Positions 22,240 to 34,625 of a stretch of DNA of 64,000 bases are shown one piece after another. The notes under the pieces are model-generated. The model did no database searches. It saw only the letters and a program-made list of their open reading frames with translations, and was not told the DNA's origin. The position numbers were made by a program, and so were the translations under genes. Within the stretch, counting starts at the first letter, position 1; every line of letters begins with the position of its first letter. Source of the DNA: Tragulus kanchil (taxonomy: Eukaryota > Chordata > Mammalia > Artiodactyla > Tragulidae); NCBI GenBank assembly GCA_022376925.1, contig JAIOJX010000025.1:140885301-140949300 (forward strand). Reading direction: 5' to 3'.

Positions 22240-23137
22240 AAGGGAATGCAATTTCAATCCTTTTGATAATAATTAGAAACAAAGTGATAGAAATCTGTGC
22301 CCCTGGTTTTTTACAGGATGTTCCTAATGTCTGGAATCCTGGTTAGTATGTTTGGACTTTTTTTTACAAATTGAAGAGGTCCTTAATAATAATATATATA
22401 TTTTCAAAAATGCTAAAATGCTTTAAAGAGATATCTTTAAAGAAAAATTTTAAAAGTCTTAAAAATGCATGGTAAACCCAAGTCACAGAATTGCAATCTC
22501 AAGTATATTATGAGAGAGACAAGGGAACATGGACAATTTGGATCTTCCTTGACATAAGACTGATCATAATAAATAGTTTACCTTGCTATGGGGTCGAGGC
22601 GGGTGGACTCTTCTGTGTTTGTTTGACTGCTGTGTTTGTTTTTAGTAGGATGAGAGTGAATTTGACAAACATCCTCTTTGCAAATAAAATTAACTACCTA
22701 ATTTAACAAGTTAAATATCAAGCAAAGTATCAAATTATTTGGTGCTTTGGGACCGTAAGATGCAAACATTGGAATGATGATCTATAAATAGAATATCCAA
22801 AATATCTTGAGAATTTGGAAAAAAGAACAAACATATAAGAATTACAGATTAATAATTTTTGGTTTAGCATGTTATCTATAACAAAAAGAAGCTAAAAGCA
22901 TCACATAAAAAAATGAGGCATAAAGACACGTAGTCTGGGTATTAGTATGCTATACTAGCCAATCTAAAACAAAGATCCATGGGCCAACCTCTCATTTTTC
23001 CAGTACTTTGTGTACAAATCAGCAGAGCTTCTAAGGCACATAAATGGGACAATTACTATGAATGAGGTTTATATTATATTCATTCTTTTCATTTCTCAAG
23101 CCATCAATTAGTTTCAAAATTTATTTTGCTTTTAATA
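22240..23137. other. Unassigned AT-rich intergenic DNA
   Basis: No gene or repeat recognised. Confidence 0.6.
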
Positions 23138-23251
23138 TTTTAGCTGCACTGCGCTTCATGCGGGATCTTAGTTCCCCTGTCAGAGATTGAACCAACAGCC
23201 TCTGAAGTGGTAGCACGGAATCTTAACCACTGTGTCCCTAGGAAAGTCCAC
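23138..23251 (-). mobile_element. CHR-2-like SINE (inverted), short
   Basis: TAGCTGCACTGCGCTTCATG, GGGATCTTAGTTCCCCTGTC, GAGATTGAACCAACAGCCTC and CTTAACCACTGTGTCCCTAG match an inverted tRNA-Glu-derived CHR-2. TTATTTTG near 23121 and 23254 may be a short target-site duplication. Confidence 0.8.
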
Positions 23252-23689
23252 ATTATTTTGTTCAGTAAATTAGAATGGCATCATTTTACATCAGGTAGCC
23301 CAACCGTGAATCATTAATCTGGAATTAGCTTCTTATCTCAACTAGCTTCATTTTATTTAGCTCCTCATTGACATCTATTTTAGATCTCAGTGTCACTCTT
23401 CACAAGTATTTCCTTTATTGTCACATTCTTCTTGTATGTTTCAAGGTACTTGAAGAGGTGCTTTAAATCAGTACCTGTTTGAAATGAATGTGCTTGGAAT
23501 TTTTAGCACCACGTTGGTAAGAGTTTCTTGACTTGCTCAAGAAATGTGAAAATACAAAGCTTAGATGCATTTATACCTCCAAAAATACCAAAGATAATAT
23601 CAAGTTCTTAGGAGATAAAATTAAAGAGAGTGAATTATTCTTTATTGTCATTTAATAGCAAGCAATGTCATTTATGACAGTCTTTTACA

Positions 23690-24040
23690 TTAACCACAAA
23701 CACTTATTAATCTCCTGTTATATGGATAAACTGGAAGTACATGGGACAAAAATCCTTATGGTTAGAGAGCTTATTTAGTTGATAATGAGGAAAAATTTTT
23801 AAATAACTAAGATACAAGGTATTCAGTAGGCAACAACGTCTTGGGGACCACTAGAGAAGCAAAGTGTGGTGGAGAGCTTGGGAAATGTCACCCAAGTATA
23901 AACCTGGGAATGTCATGCTGAGAATATGACAGCAAATAAGGGCTTAGGAAGGAAAGTGAGTGAGTCATGGAGCGATCCTTGGAAACCATTCCAACAGAGG
24001 GAAGAACAGTGCAAAGACTGTAAACAGTATTGGACACATT
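23690..24040 (+). mobile_element. Ancient mammalian repeat, unnamed
   Basis: The pattern of a short ACACTTATTAATCTCCTGTT opening, TTATGGTTAGAGAGCTTATT and a distal AACAGAGGGAAGAACAGTGC segment resembles a common old mammalian interspersed repeat. I cannot name it confidently. Copy B is at about 24762-25112. Confidence 0.35.
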
Positions 24041-24209
24041 ATATTTCATCAGTAAGTTTGAAACTGTTGCTCCCAAAAAATGTGTACAAATCAGCAGAGC
24101 TTCTAAGGCACATAAATGGGACAATTACTATGAATGAGGTTTATATTATATTCATTCTTTTCATTTCTCAAGCCATCAATTAGTTTCAAAATTTATTTTG
24201 CTTTTAATA

Positions 24210-24323
24210 TTTTAGCTGCACTGCGCTTCATGCGGGATCTTAGTTCCCCTGTCAGAGATTGAACCAACAGCCTCTGAAGTGGTAGCACGGAATCTTAACC
24301 ACTGTGTCCCTAGGAAAGTCCAC
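24210..24323 (-). mobile_element. CHR-2-like SINE (inverted), copy B
   Basis: D7 duplicate of 23138-23251. Confidence 0.8.
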
Positions 24324-25184
24324 ATTATTTTGTTCAGTAAATTAGAATGGCATCATTTTACATCAGGTAGCCCAACCGTGAATCATTAATCTGGAATTAG
24401 CTTCTTATCTCAACTAGCTTCATTTTATTTAGCTCCTCATTGACATCTATTTTAGATCTCAGTGTCACTCTTCACAAGTATTTCCTTTATTGTCACATTC
24501 TTCTTGTATGTTTCAAGGTACTTGAAGAGGTGCTTTAAATCAGTACCTGTTTGAAATGAATGTGCTTGGAATTTTTAGCACCACGTTGGTAAGAGTTTCT
24601 TGACTTGCTCAAGAAATGTGAAAATACAAAGCTTAGATGCATTTATACCTCCAAAAATACCAAAGATAATATCAAGTTCTTAGGAGATAAAATTAAAGAG
24701 AGTGAATTATTCTTTATTGTCATTTAATAGCAAGCAATGTCATTTATGACAGTCTTTTTACATTAACCAACAAACACTTATTAATCTCCTGTTATATGGA
24801 TAAACTGGAAGTACATGGGACAAAAATCCTTATGGTTAGAGAGCTTATTTAGTTGATAATGAGGAAAAATTTTTAAATAACTAAGATACAAGGTATTCAG
24901 TAGGCAACAACGTCTTGGGGACCACTAGAGAAGCAAAGTGTGGTGGAGAGCTTGGGAAATGTCACCCAAGTATAAACCTGGGAATGTCATGCTGAGAATA
25001 TGACAGCAAATAAGGGCTTAGGAAGGAAAGTGAGTGAGTCATGGAGCGATCCTTGGAAACCATTCCAACAGAGGGAAGAACAGTGCAAAGACTGTAAACA
25101 GTATTGGACACATTATATTTCATCAGTAAGTTTGAAACTGTTGCTCCCAAAATTATATATGGACAATTTCATACAGCAATTAAT

Positions 25185-25545
25185 GGTCAGCAGCTGAACT
25201 GTGTTTTCCCAGAATTCATATGCTGAAGTCCTACCCTCCATATGTCAGAATGTGACTATTTGGAAATAAGGTTTTCAATGAGGTGATTAATCTTAAATGA
25301 GGTTCTGAGAGTTAGCCCTGATTTAACATGACCAGTGTCCTTATAAGGAGAGGAGAACAGAACACACACACAGAAGGAAGACCACATGAGGACAGAGAGA
25401 GAAGATAGACCTCTATAGCCTTCCTTAGAAGAGATAAGCCTGCAGCATGTTGATCTCTGGCTTCTAGTCTCTAGAAGTGTGAGAAAATATGTTTCTTTTA
25501 TTTAAGCCACCCAACCTGTGGTACTTTATTATGGCAACACTTAAA
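25185..25545 (+). mobile_element. MLT1-like solo LTR (ERVL-MaLR), old
   Basis: The motif order fits an MLT1 LTR: AGAATTCATATGCTGAAGTC, GACCAGTGTCCTTATAAGGA, AGAAGTGTGAGAAAATATGT, TTAAGCCACCCAACCTGTGG and a terminal TTATTATGGCAACA. It is a solo, diverged retroviral-like LTR with no internal gene sequence next to it. Confidence 0.72.
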
Positions 25546-25585
25546 AAAAAAAAAAAAGGAAACATTAAATATTTTAGCTCTCCTA

Positions 25586-25834
25586 GGGCTTCCTGGTGGT
25601 CCAGTGGGTAGAGAGTCCATCTTGCAGCGCAAGGTGCACTGGTTCGATCCCTGGCCCAGGAAGATCCCACGTGCCACGGAGCAGCTGGACCGGTGTGTCC
25701 AATTATAAGTCAGCATTCTAGAGTGCATGTGCCCAGAGCCAGTGCTCTGCAATGAGAGAGGCCACTGCAATGGGAGGCCCACACAGGCCAAAGAATAAAG
25801 ATGGATGAAAATAAATAAAAAAAGAGTAAAAAAA
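25586..25834 (+). mobile_element. CHR-type SINE, full length
   Basis: Head GGGCTTCCTGGTGGTCCAGT, B box GGTTCGATCCC, block GAGCAGCTGGACCGGTGTGT and tail GATGGATGAAAATAAATAAA. Same subfamily layout as the elements at 5666, 21721 and 46927. Confidence 0.92.
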
Positions 25835-26884
25835 TTTTTTTTAACTGTTCTAATTGCCATCCTAATTAAGAAATTTGAAAACCAAATCTGTATCTTTACA
25901 AGATAACTCTTGTAGGACGCCAAGCAAGTTGTTAGGCTTTCCTGAAAGTCTGTTAATGCTGTGGCTTAGATATGGGGGAATCCAAATGGCATAGGAAGTA
26001 CAAATCATTGCATGGTTATCTTTTATTACATTTTCTGTTCCGAACATGTTAGTCTGAACTAATAAGAAGATGAGTTATTTTGAAATCTTATCTGAGTAGA
26101 CCTCCATTATTCAAAGCACAGCTGTGGAAATATTAATTATCCTACAGTACTGGATTGTATTACAAAATCAAGCCAATCAGGAAATCAAGGTATTGGAAAT
26201 GTACTTCAGTTAAATTTTATAAGAGGATCTAAATAGTTTTAAAAGCCTTGCTTATTAAGGTGTCCTTGGCAGACACCCTGTGCAGTGATGAATATGCTTA
26301 CATCTTCGGGAGGACATGACAGCCAGCAGGGGTATTGGAGAGTTTGCTGTTTGTGATGAATTTTTTTTTTTTTTTTTAACAAACCTTATAACCCATGGAG
26401 TAAACCTTGCACAGATAATCCACCTGTTCTCCAGGCTTCTTTTGATTAACCTCATGAGAGAGCAAAAATTTATGTGGGGAAGTTGTTTCTGCATTGAACT
26501 CTTGTGGTGCTTCTTTCAGAGTATGAAAAATGGCATCATCTGATTCAGAAGGGAGTGACAGGACAGAACACTTATTACTGGGGTGCATTTGCAGACTCTT
26601 ACGGCTTCCTGGAGGTTTACCCTAAACAGAAGTGAATCTGCTCTGGCTTTCAGTTACCTATGTCATTCATATGTTCTGTAGAAAGAAATTTCCAACAAAT
26701 CTCTGTTCATTCCAGTTTGCACCAACAGGCTTTAAGAGGCTAGAGACGACCCTAGTTGAACTCAGCATCATATCTGCACCTACAATGGTACTTCAGTCTA
26801 AAATAACCTAGAAGAAAATGAGTAGGAAAAAGCTCTGAGAGCCTGAACTGGTAGAACTCATCTTCGGTACTCCTTTTTATTGCT
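25835..26884. other. Unassigned intergenic DNA
   Basis: No gene recognised. A 16-17 bp poly(T) run lies near 26361. The part from 26266 is copy A of D8. Confidence 0.55.
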
Positions 26885-27131
26885 CATGCTTGTGTTCAGT
26901 TGCTTCAGTTCCATTTGGCTCTTTGCAACCCCATGGACTGTATCCTGCCTGGCTCCTCTGTCCATAGGATTCTTCAGGGAAGAATACTGGAGAACACTGG
27001 TATGGGTTGCCGTGCCTTCCCCCAGGGCGTCTTCCCACCCCAGAGATTGAACCTGGGTCTCTTATGTCTCCTGCACTGGCAGGCATATTCTTCACCACTG
27101 GCGCCACCTGGGAAACCCTCTTTTTATTGCT
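26873..27131 (-). mobile_element. Bov-tA SINE (inverted) with 12-bp target-site duplication
   Basis: Element 26885-27119, including a short extra repeat of AATACTGGAGAACACTGG in the body. Flanks CTTTTTATTGCT at 26873-26884 and 27120-27131 are perfect direct repeats. Confidence 0.94.
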
Positions 27132-27159
27132 AATGTGTCTAAAATTACTGTGATAATAG

Positions 27160-27375
27160 GAGCTGTCATTTACTGAAGTTTGCTGTTAATTTTTCCCATT
27201 AATTTACATTTATTATCTCATATGTTCAAACTACTTCTCTGAATGAAGACTTATAATACTCTTAATACAGAGATAAAGAAATTGATGTACAGAAAAGCTG
27301 GAGAATTTATCCAATGTCACACAGCTAGAGAGTCAGTGGGAAATTGAAACCCCAACAGTTTGACTTCCAAGCATG
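27160..27375 (+). mobile_element. MIR SINE
   Basis: TGTCATTTACTGAAGTTTGC, TTACATTTATTATCTCATAT, AGAGATAAAGAAATTGATGT and ATGTCACACAGCTAGAGAGT follow the full MIR order. Copies are at 28299-28515 and (3' part) 29516-29585. Confidence 0.85.
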
Positions 27376-28011
27376 TTTGGTTAGTTTTCCTTTAAAGATG
27401 AAAATTGGCAGACACCCTGTGCAGTGATGAATATGCTTACATCTTCGGGAGGACATGACAGCCAGCAGGGGTATTGGAGAGTTTGCTGTTTGTGATGAAT
27501 TTTTTTTTTTTTTTTTAACAAACCTTATAACCCATGGAGTAAACCTTGCACAGATAATCCACCTGTTCTCCAGGCTTCTTTTGATTAACCTCATGAGAGA
27601 GCAAAAATTTATGTGGGGAAGTTGTTTCTGCATTGAACTCTTGTGGTGCTTCTTTCAGAGTATGAAAAATGGCATCATCTGATTCAGAAGGGAGTGACAG
27701 GACAGAACACTTATTACTGGGGTGCATTTGCAGACTCTTACGGCTTCCTGGAGGTTTACCCTAAACAGAAGTGAATCTGCTCTGGCTTTCAGTTACCTAT
27801 GTCATTCATATGTTCTGTAGAAAGAAATTTCCAACAAATCTCTGTTCATTCCAGTTTGCACCAACAGGCTTTAAGAGGCTAGAGACGACCCTAGTTGAAC
27901 TCAGCATCATATCTGCACCTACAATGGTACTTCAGTCTAAAATAACCTAGAAGAAAATGAGTAGGAAAAAGCTCTGAGAGCCTGAACTGGTAGAACTCAT
28001 CTTCGGTACTC

Positions 28012-28270
28012 CTTTTTATTGCTCATGCTTGTGTTCAGTTGCTTCAGTTCCATTTGGCTCTTTGCAACCCCATGGACTGTATCCTGCCTGGCTCCTCTGT
28101 CCATAGGATTCTTCAGGGAAGAATACTGGAGAACACTGGTATGGGTTGCCGTGCCTTCCCCCAGGGCGTCTTCCCACCCCAGAGATTGAACCTGGGTCTC
28201 TTATGTCTCCTGCACTGGCAGGCATATTCTTCACCACTGGCGCCACCTGGGAAACCCTCTTTTTATTGCT
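28012..28270 (-). mobile_element. Bov-tA SINE (inverted), copy B with same target-site duplication
   Basis: D8 duplicate. Element 28024-28258, CTTTTTATTGCT at both flanks. Confidence 0.94.
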
Positions 28271-28298
28271 AATGTGTCTAAAATTACTGTGATAATAG

Positions 28299-28515
28299 GA
28301 GCTGTCATTTACTGAAGTTTGCTGTTAATTTTTCCCATTAATTTACATTTATTATCTCATATGTTCAAACTACTTCTCTGAATGAAGACTTATAATACTC
28401 TTAATACAGAGATAAAGAAATTGATGTACAGAAAAGCTGGAGAATTTATCCAATGTCACACAGCTAGAGAGTCAGTGGGAAATTGAAACCCCAACAGTTT
28501 GACTTCCAAGCATGT
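28299..28515 (+). mobile_element. MIR SINE, copy 2
   Basis: D8 duplicate of 27160-27375. Its 3' part starts D9 copy A. Confidence 0.85.
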
Positions 28516-30556
28516 TTGGTTAGTCCCTAAAATATACTACTTGAACAGTATGTATGAAATGTATGCAGAGGGCATTTAAGTATCTCTTTCTCTTCTTTAG
28601 AAATGAAAGGCAGAACTGACACATCTCCCAGTTGGGCTTTAAAGAAATAGTTGCATGTCAGTAAGGTTTGAAAGGATCACTTTGTGTCCTGTTGTATGTG
28701 CTTGATGCTTTCCTCCCTGCTTCCCCTCTGCCACTCCCTACCCTTCTTCATCTGTGCCATGTCCCAGGAATTGATCTACATGATTACATCTCCCCCAGCC
28801 TTCCAATGGGTTTAGCCAGTGGAGAGCTCAGACAACAGATTGGGAGAGGAGAATGCAATGGGAATCGTGTTACTTTCACCCCTTCCTTGTCGTGAAACCA
28901 GGATTCAGCTGAGTCCCTTTACATAAAGAATTCAACTCCTTGATAATATCTTTCCACAAAGGCTTCTCAGCATCTGAATGTTTAGTGCATTCCCTCCTCA
29001 GACCATTAGGTAGGAATGGTGCCCTACTCTCACTAACCATGGGGAGATTGTTCTATCCCTCATGGTCTCTCTACAGAGCCCCTCAGTCTTGTGTGTTATT
29101 CCTCTACAAAACTCTCCTTGAATTATCATAATTTGTATATCCTAAATGGTGAGTTTAGATTAATACAGTTTTAAGTATTGTATGGACAGCTATAGAATAT
29201 TGTGTGTCTTACTTTTTCATAACCAGTGACTCCATTAAGCATGCTTGTTTATAGTCCCCATACATCTCCTCACTCTCTCCCCAAATCTTTTCTTGCTGTC
29301 TACTTTGGATGCACTAAGTATTAGGTCAGGATCCAAATGGATCTAGCCGTTAAAGTGTGATCTAGGGGATAAACAAAACCAACAAAGCCCCACAATGGAT
29401 TATAATTGTGAATCTTATCTTCTGTATAAAAAATGAGCTATAACTCTATCATACAAAATTCATTATTGATGGATGATTTGTTAAAGCATAACCTCTATTT
29501 AATAAACAAAATTCCCCAATGTCACACAGCTAGAGAGTCAGTGGGAAATTGAAACCCCAACAGTTTGACTTCCAAGCATGTTTGGTTAGTCCCTAAAATA
29601 TACTACTTGAACAGTATGTATGAAATGTATGCAGAGGGCATTTAAGTATCTCTTTCTCTTCTTTAGAAATGAAAGGCAGAACTGACACATCTCCCAGTTG
29701 GGCTTTAAAGAAATAGTTGCATGTCAGTAAGGTTTGAAAGGATCACTTTGTGTCCTGTTGTATGTGCTTGATGCTTTCCTCCCTGCTTCCCCTCTGCCAC
29801 TCCCTACCCTTCTTCATCTGTGCCATGTCCCAGGAATTGATCTACATGATTACATCTCCCCCAGCCTTCCAATGGGTTTAGCCAGTGGAGAGCTCAGACA
29901 ACAGATTGGGAGAGGAGAATGCAATGGGAATCGTGTTACTTTCACCCCTTCCTTGTCGTGAAACCAGGATTCAGCTGAGTCCCTTTACATAAAGAATTCA
30001 ACTCCTTGATAATATCTTTCCACAAAGGCTTCTCAGCATCTGAATGTTTAGTGCTTTCCCCTCCGCAGACCATTAGGTAGGAATGGTGCCCTGCTCTCAC
30101 TAACCATGGGGAGATTGTTCTATCCCTCATGGTCTCTCTACAGAGCCCCTCAGTCTTGTGTGTTATTCCTCTACAAAACTCTCCTTGAATTATCATAATT
30201 TGTATATCCTAAATGGTGAGTTTAGATTAATACAGTTTTAAGTATTGTATGGACAGCTATAGAATATTGTGTGTCTTACTTTTTCATAACCAGTGACTCC
30301 ATTAAGCATGCTTGTTTATAGTCCCCATACATCTCCTCACTCTCTCCCCAAATCTTTTCTTGCTGTCTACTTTGGATGCACTAAGTATTAGGTCAGGATC
30401 CAAATGGATCTAGCCGTTAAAGTGTGATCTAGGGGATAAACAAAACCAACAAAGCCCCACAATGGATTATAATTGTGAATCTTATCTTCTGTATAAAAAA
30501 TGAACTATAACTCTATCATACAAAATTCATTATTGATGGATGATTTGTTAAAGCAT
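28450..30556. repeat. Duplication pair D9 (A 28450-29489, B 29516-30556)
   Basis: Copy spacing is 1,066 bp. A 26-bp unmatched insert lies at 29490-29515. Differences are internal as well as terminal: around 28985-29020 versus 30050-30085 (three or more changes) and GAGCTAT versus GAACTAT near the ends. Confidence 0.95.
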
Positions 30557-32013
30557 TCCTGAATATTTTTCCCTTATTATACCTAATTTCTTAATGTATT
30601 TTCTCAAAATTTCTTGTTTTGGAAAAATACGTAAGATACATATTAGCTTTGCTAAAAACTTTGTTAGGATTCTTTTTAAACATGGAAACTGATCACATGT
30701 GAATTATAATCATCATCTTCAAGCAGTATCAATTGAGGCAGCAGGGTGTGTTCATAGTAAAAGAAGTTTACCTATTTCAATCCATAAGATATTTCTCCCG
30801 ACCTAATGAGGCTGTTCTGAGTGTGCACTGCCCTAGTCTCAGCCACAGTGCCATTTTTCTGGACTCTATATCAATGCTATATCAATGGATCACCTTCGAA
30901 GTCTAATAACAACAAATTGACAGGAATTACAACTTCAGGTCTGTCACCTCAAATGGTTTAACATGTATTTCATTCATAGGTATCCATTTATGTAAAACAT
31001 TAAAGAACATCACACATCCTGGTATATAGGGAGAGAGTTACCGGATTCCAGGTTATATGAGAATACTGCTAAACAGAAGAGGAGGTAAAGTTTAGCAGTT
31101 TCAGGCACTAATCACAGCATAATCTACTGCTTTTGTAATAGAAACCAGTTTGACTCTTGCACCTGCAGCATTTTCTCCAGTAGCAATTGAATTGGGGCCT
31201 TGGCCCTGGCCCTGAGAGAACACTGTTTTCTATTATTCTCTTTAGCATTAGCAAAAATGATCTTCTTCATGCCCTGACGTTTTTTCCTTGTTGAAACATT
31301 TTATGACCAGCTTACATTGCCTCACCTTTGTGCTATTCTTTGAGAATAATAATGGGGGAAAAAGGTTGAAGTAATCTTTTATTTTTTTCTCTTCTTTTGC
31401 TCTGTTAATAAATGGATTGATCTGAGAGAAAATAAGAGTTACAGTTCTAATGGTTGCAATTATTTCGGAATAGATTGTTGGCTATTGATTAAATAGGAAT
31501 GCTGCATGTGAACACGTTTGTTATCTGATTTCAAATAGCAGAGTTCTGATTTTGTTTTGGTAGACTATAAGTGACTTAAGGTAGCTATTTACTTGGAAAT
31601 AAGAATGAGGTCTTTGTCAAGGTTTTTGTTCATTTTTGTTGTTTTTTGTTTTATGTGTTTACATATAGTAAACAAAAAACACAATCATTTTCCATTCAAA
31701 AGTGATATAACTTGCTTAGAGAAATCTGACTTGCACTCATTTTGGTGACATTTGATGTGTTTGGTAAAATCAAATAGTTTCTTAATTCCTAAAAGAAAGA
31801 AAGATTCCAAACTATCAGGGTGGTGTGCCAGCCAAATCATGGCGGTGAGTGAATAGCACAGTTATACTGTCATTTCCCCCTAACTGTTATTCTAGATAAA
31901 TGTCTGTGTAATACTCTTCTAAAAAGCTTAACCTAGTAGCTAGTCATCTAAAGAACAATAAAAAATGTCATCTCATAGAAGAAGAAAAATTAAAAGTTCA
32001 GTAATATCACACC
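28516..32013. other. Unassigned intergenic DNA
   Basis: Apart from the D9/D10 duplicates and a MIR 3' fragment at 29516-29585, I recognise no repeat or gene. 30557-31728 is unduplicated. Short open frames such as the 75-codon one at 28668 are duplicated unchanged at 29734, but show no family resemblance. Confidence 0.55.
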
Positions 32014-32243
32014 CAGGCTTCCCAGGTCTCACAGTGATAAAGGATTCACCTGCTAATGGAGGAGATGCAAGAGACACATATTTGATCTCTGGGTCAGGAA
32101 GATCCGCTGGAGTAGGAACTGGCTAACCTACTCCAGTATTCTTGCCTGAAAAGTTCCATGGACAGAAGAGGCTGGTGGGCTGTCATCTATGGGGTCTCAA
32201 AGAGTCAGATATGACTAGATGACTGAGCATACAATATCACACC
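32003..32243 (+). mobile_element. Bov-tA SINE with 11-bp target-site duplication
   Basis: Element 32014-32232 (CAGGCTTCCCAGGTCTCACA ... CTCCAGTATTCTTGCCTGAA ... TCAAAGAGTCAGATATGAC). AATATCACACC flanks it at 32003-32013 and 32233-32243. Confidence 0.94.
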
Positions 32244-32697
32244 TAATCAAATCTCAGGACCACATAGAAATACATTATGGAATTCTCCATTTAACATACA
32301 GGAAGAGAGTTAATATATAATAGTAAAAGAAATTTATTTTAATAGAAAATATTAAAATTTTAATTATAATTTAGCTGTGCTTTAATGTAACTCTACTACT
32401 TACGGTCTTCCCATACCAAGATAAGCAGGGAAGACTCTCCTGTCATAGTAAATAGAACTACTTTGTCTTATCAAGAGATTGCAAAACAGTTCCTTTGATC
32501 AATTTGCTATGAAAGAGTAAAGAGAGTCATTGGACTGGGAATAAGAGAACTGGCTTTTCTATTATGTGGTTGTATAATCCCAAGGTATCGTTTTGCCTCT
32601 GTGGACTTTCTGCATCCAGCAGTACTGACTAATGATTAAGACTGCCCATTCTTGGAAAGATTTGCCTAAGTGAATGTGCGCTAATGGGGCAGATTCC

Positions 32698-32845
32698 TAA
32701 TGTCTCTGTTTCCTTGCTTTCACAATGTAGACCACAGTATTAGGTCATTGGGTTACTGTGAAGATTAAGGGGATACATATATTTAAACTATTCAGAATAG
32801 TGCTCAGCCCACTGTAAATTCTTAACAGATACTAACTTTAATATG
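32698..32845 (-). mobile_element. MIR SINE (inverted), copy 1
   Basis: TGTCTCTGTTTCCTTGCTTT, TTACTGTGAAGATTAAGGGG, AATAGTGCTCAGCCCACTGT: the inverted MIR core. Present three times through D10 and D11. Confidence 0.78.
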
Positions 32846-33134
32846 TCCCAGTACTGTAAACACTTGCACTCATTTTGGTGACATTTGATGTGTTTGGTAA
32901 AATCAAATAGTTTCTTAATTCCTAAAGAAAGAAAGATTCCAAACTATCAGGGTGGTGTGCCAGCCAAATCATGGCGGTGAGTGAATAGCACAGTTATACT
33001 GTCATTTCCCCCTAACTGTTATTCTAGATAAATGTCTGTGTAATACTCTTCTAAAAAGCTTAACCTAGTAGCTAGTCATCTAAAGAACAATAAAAAATGT
33101 CATCTCATAGAAGAAGAAAAATTAAAAGTTCAGT

Positions 33135-33375
33135 AATATCACACCCAGGCTTCCCAGGTCTCACAGTGATAAAGGATTCACCTGCTAATGGAGGAGATGC
33201 AAGAGACACATATTTGATCTCTGGGTCAGGAAGATCCCCTGGAGTAGGAACTGGCTAACCTACTCCAGTATTCTTGCCTGAAAAGTTCCATGGACAGAAG
33301 AGGCTGGTGGGCTGTCATCTATGGGGTCTCAAAGAGTCAGATATGACTAGATGACTGAGCATACAATATCACACC
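33135..33375 (+). mobile_element. Bov-tA SINE, copy B with same target-site duplication
   Basis: D10 duplicate. Element 33146-33364, AATATCACACC on both sides. Confidence 0.94.
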
Positions 33376-33829
33376 TAATCAAATCTCAGGACCACATAGA
33401 AATACATTATGGAATTCTCCATTTAACATACAGGAAGAGAGTTAATATATAATAGTAAAAGAAATTTATTTTAATAGAAAATATTAAAATTTTAATTATA
33501 ATTTAGCTGTGCTTTAATGTAACTCTACTACTTACGGTCTTCCCATACCAAGATAAGCAGGGAAGACTCTCCTGTCATAGTAAATAGAACTACTTTGTCT
33601 TATCAAGAGATTGCAAAACAGTTCCTTTGATCAATTTGCTATGAAAGAGTAAAGAGAGTCATTGGACTGGGAATAAGAGAACTGGCTTTTCTATTATGTG
33701 GTTGTATAATCCCAAGGTATCGTTTTGCCTCTGTGGACTTTCTGCATCCAGCAGTACTGACTAATGATTAAGACTGCCCATTCTTGGAAAGATTTGCCTA
33801 AGTGAATGTGCGCTAATGGGGCAGATTCC

Positions 33830-33977
33830 TAATGTCTCTGTTTCCTTGCTTTCACAATGTAGACCACAGTATTAGGTCATTGGGTTACTGTGAAGATTAA
33901 GGGGATACATATATTTAAACTATTCAGAATAGTGCTCAGCCCACTGTAAATTCTTAACAGATACTAACTTTAATATG
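33830..33977 (-). mobile_element. MIR SINE (inverted), copy 2
   Basis: Duplicate of 32698-32845. Confidence 0.78.
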
Positions 33978-33989
33978 TCCCAGTACTGT

Positions 33990-34621
33990 TATGAATTAAT
34001 TGAAATTTTAAATTTAATTTTTATTGACCTATTACATTTATTTCAGATCTGAATATAAAATAAAAACAATGGCTTTTTAGAGTCAGCTCATGTGAAATTC
34101 TATACTGATGAGTGCTTTCTCAAAGTGGAAGAAAGACAATGGCCCATTTATGGTATAATGCATTTGGCTCAATTAAGATGAAGGCAGTCAGGCATGGGGG
34201 GCTGTCAACACTCTTCCTTCCTTCTGATTTATCTGGTATCCATTTGCAAGACTGGCCCAGAAGCAGAAATTTGGTAAGGAGTTGAAAGAAGGAGGTTCTT
34301 AGGATACTCAAAGTAAACAGAAAAAGGAGATTACTTACAGTGTTACTGGTATGATATCTGTTTTGCTCTCAGCTTTGGGGATTGACTGAATTCTCTAAAA
34401 GGATTTCATATAAAATCAGCTTTAGAGATGGTTTTTGAGAGATCTGGGACATATGTGGCAGATAGAAATGTGTAAGCTACAATTGAAATATGTATATTGT
34501 TCTTATCCCAATAAGGAACTCTATAAGGCTCCAGAAACACAAAAAGGACTTTCATTTTTCCAAAAAATTTCAACTGTAATGAAATATTACAAAATATTAG
34601 AAAATGTTAAAAAAAAAAAAA
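33990..34621. other. Unassigned AT-rich intergenic DNA
   Basis: No gene recognised. A 16-bp A run lies at 34609-34624. The duplicate lies at 35104-35735. Confidence 0.55.
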
Positions 34622-34625
34622 AAAG

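Larger units (their letters stand above)
23009..25152. repeat. Duplication pair D7 (A 23009-24080, B 24081-25152)
   Basis: Flush head-to-tail repeat, 1,072 bp apart. The differences seen are two one-base homopolymer/dinucleotide changes (TCTTTTACATTAACCACAAA versus TCTTTTTACATTAACCAACA). Confidence 0.96.
26266..28523. repeat. Duplication pair D8 (A 26266-27384, B 27405-28523)
   Basis: Copy spacing is 1,139 bp. A 20-bp unmatched insert lies at 27385-27404. The copies are essentially identical. Confidence 0.96.
31729..33989. repeat. Duplication pair D10 (A 31729-32857, B 32862-33989)
   Basis: Copy spacing is 1,133 bp with a 4-bp insert AAAC. B has lost one A within its first tens of bases (CTAAAAGAAAG versus CTAAAGAAAG). 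Confidence 0.96.

Noticed and set aside
25185..25545. A complete endogenous retrovirus
   Set aside because: Only one diverged LTR-like segment is present, without internal genes or a partner LTR nearby.
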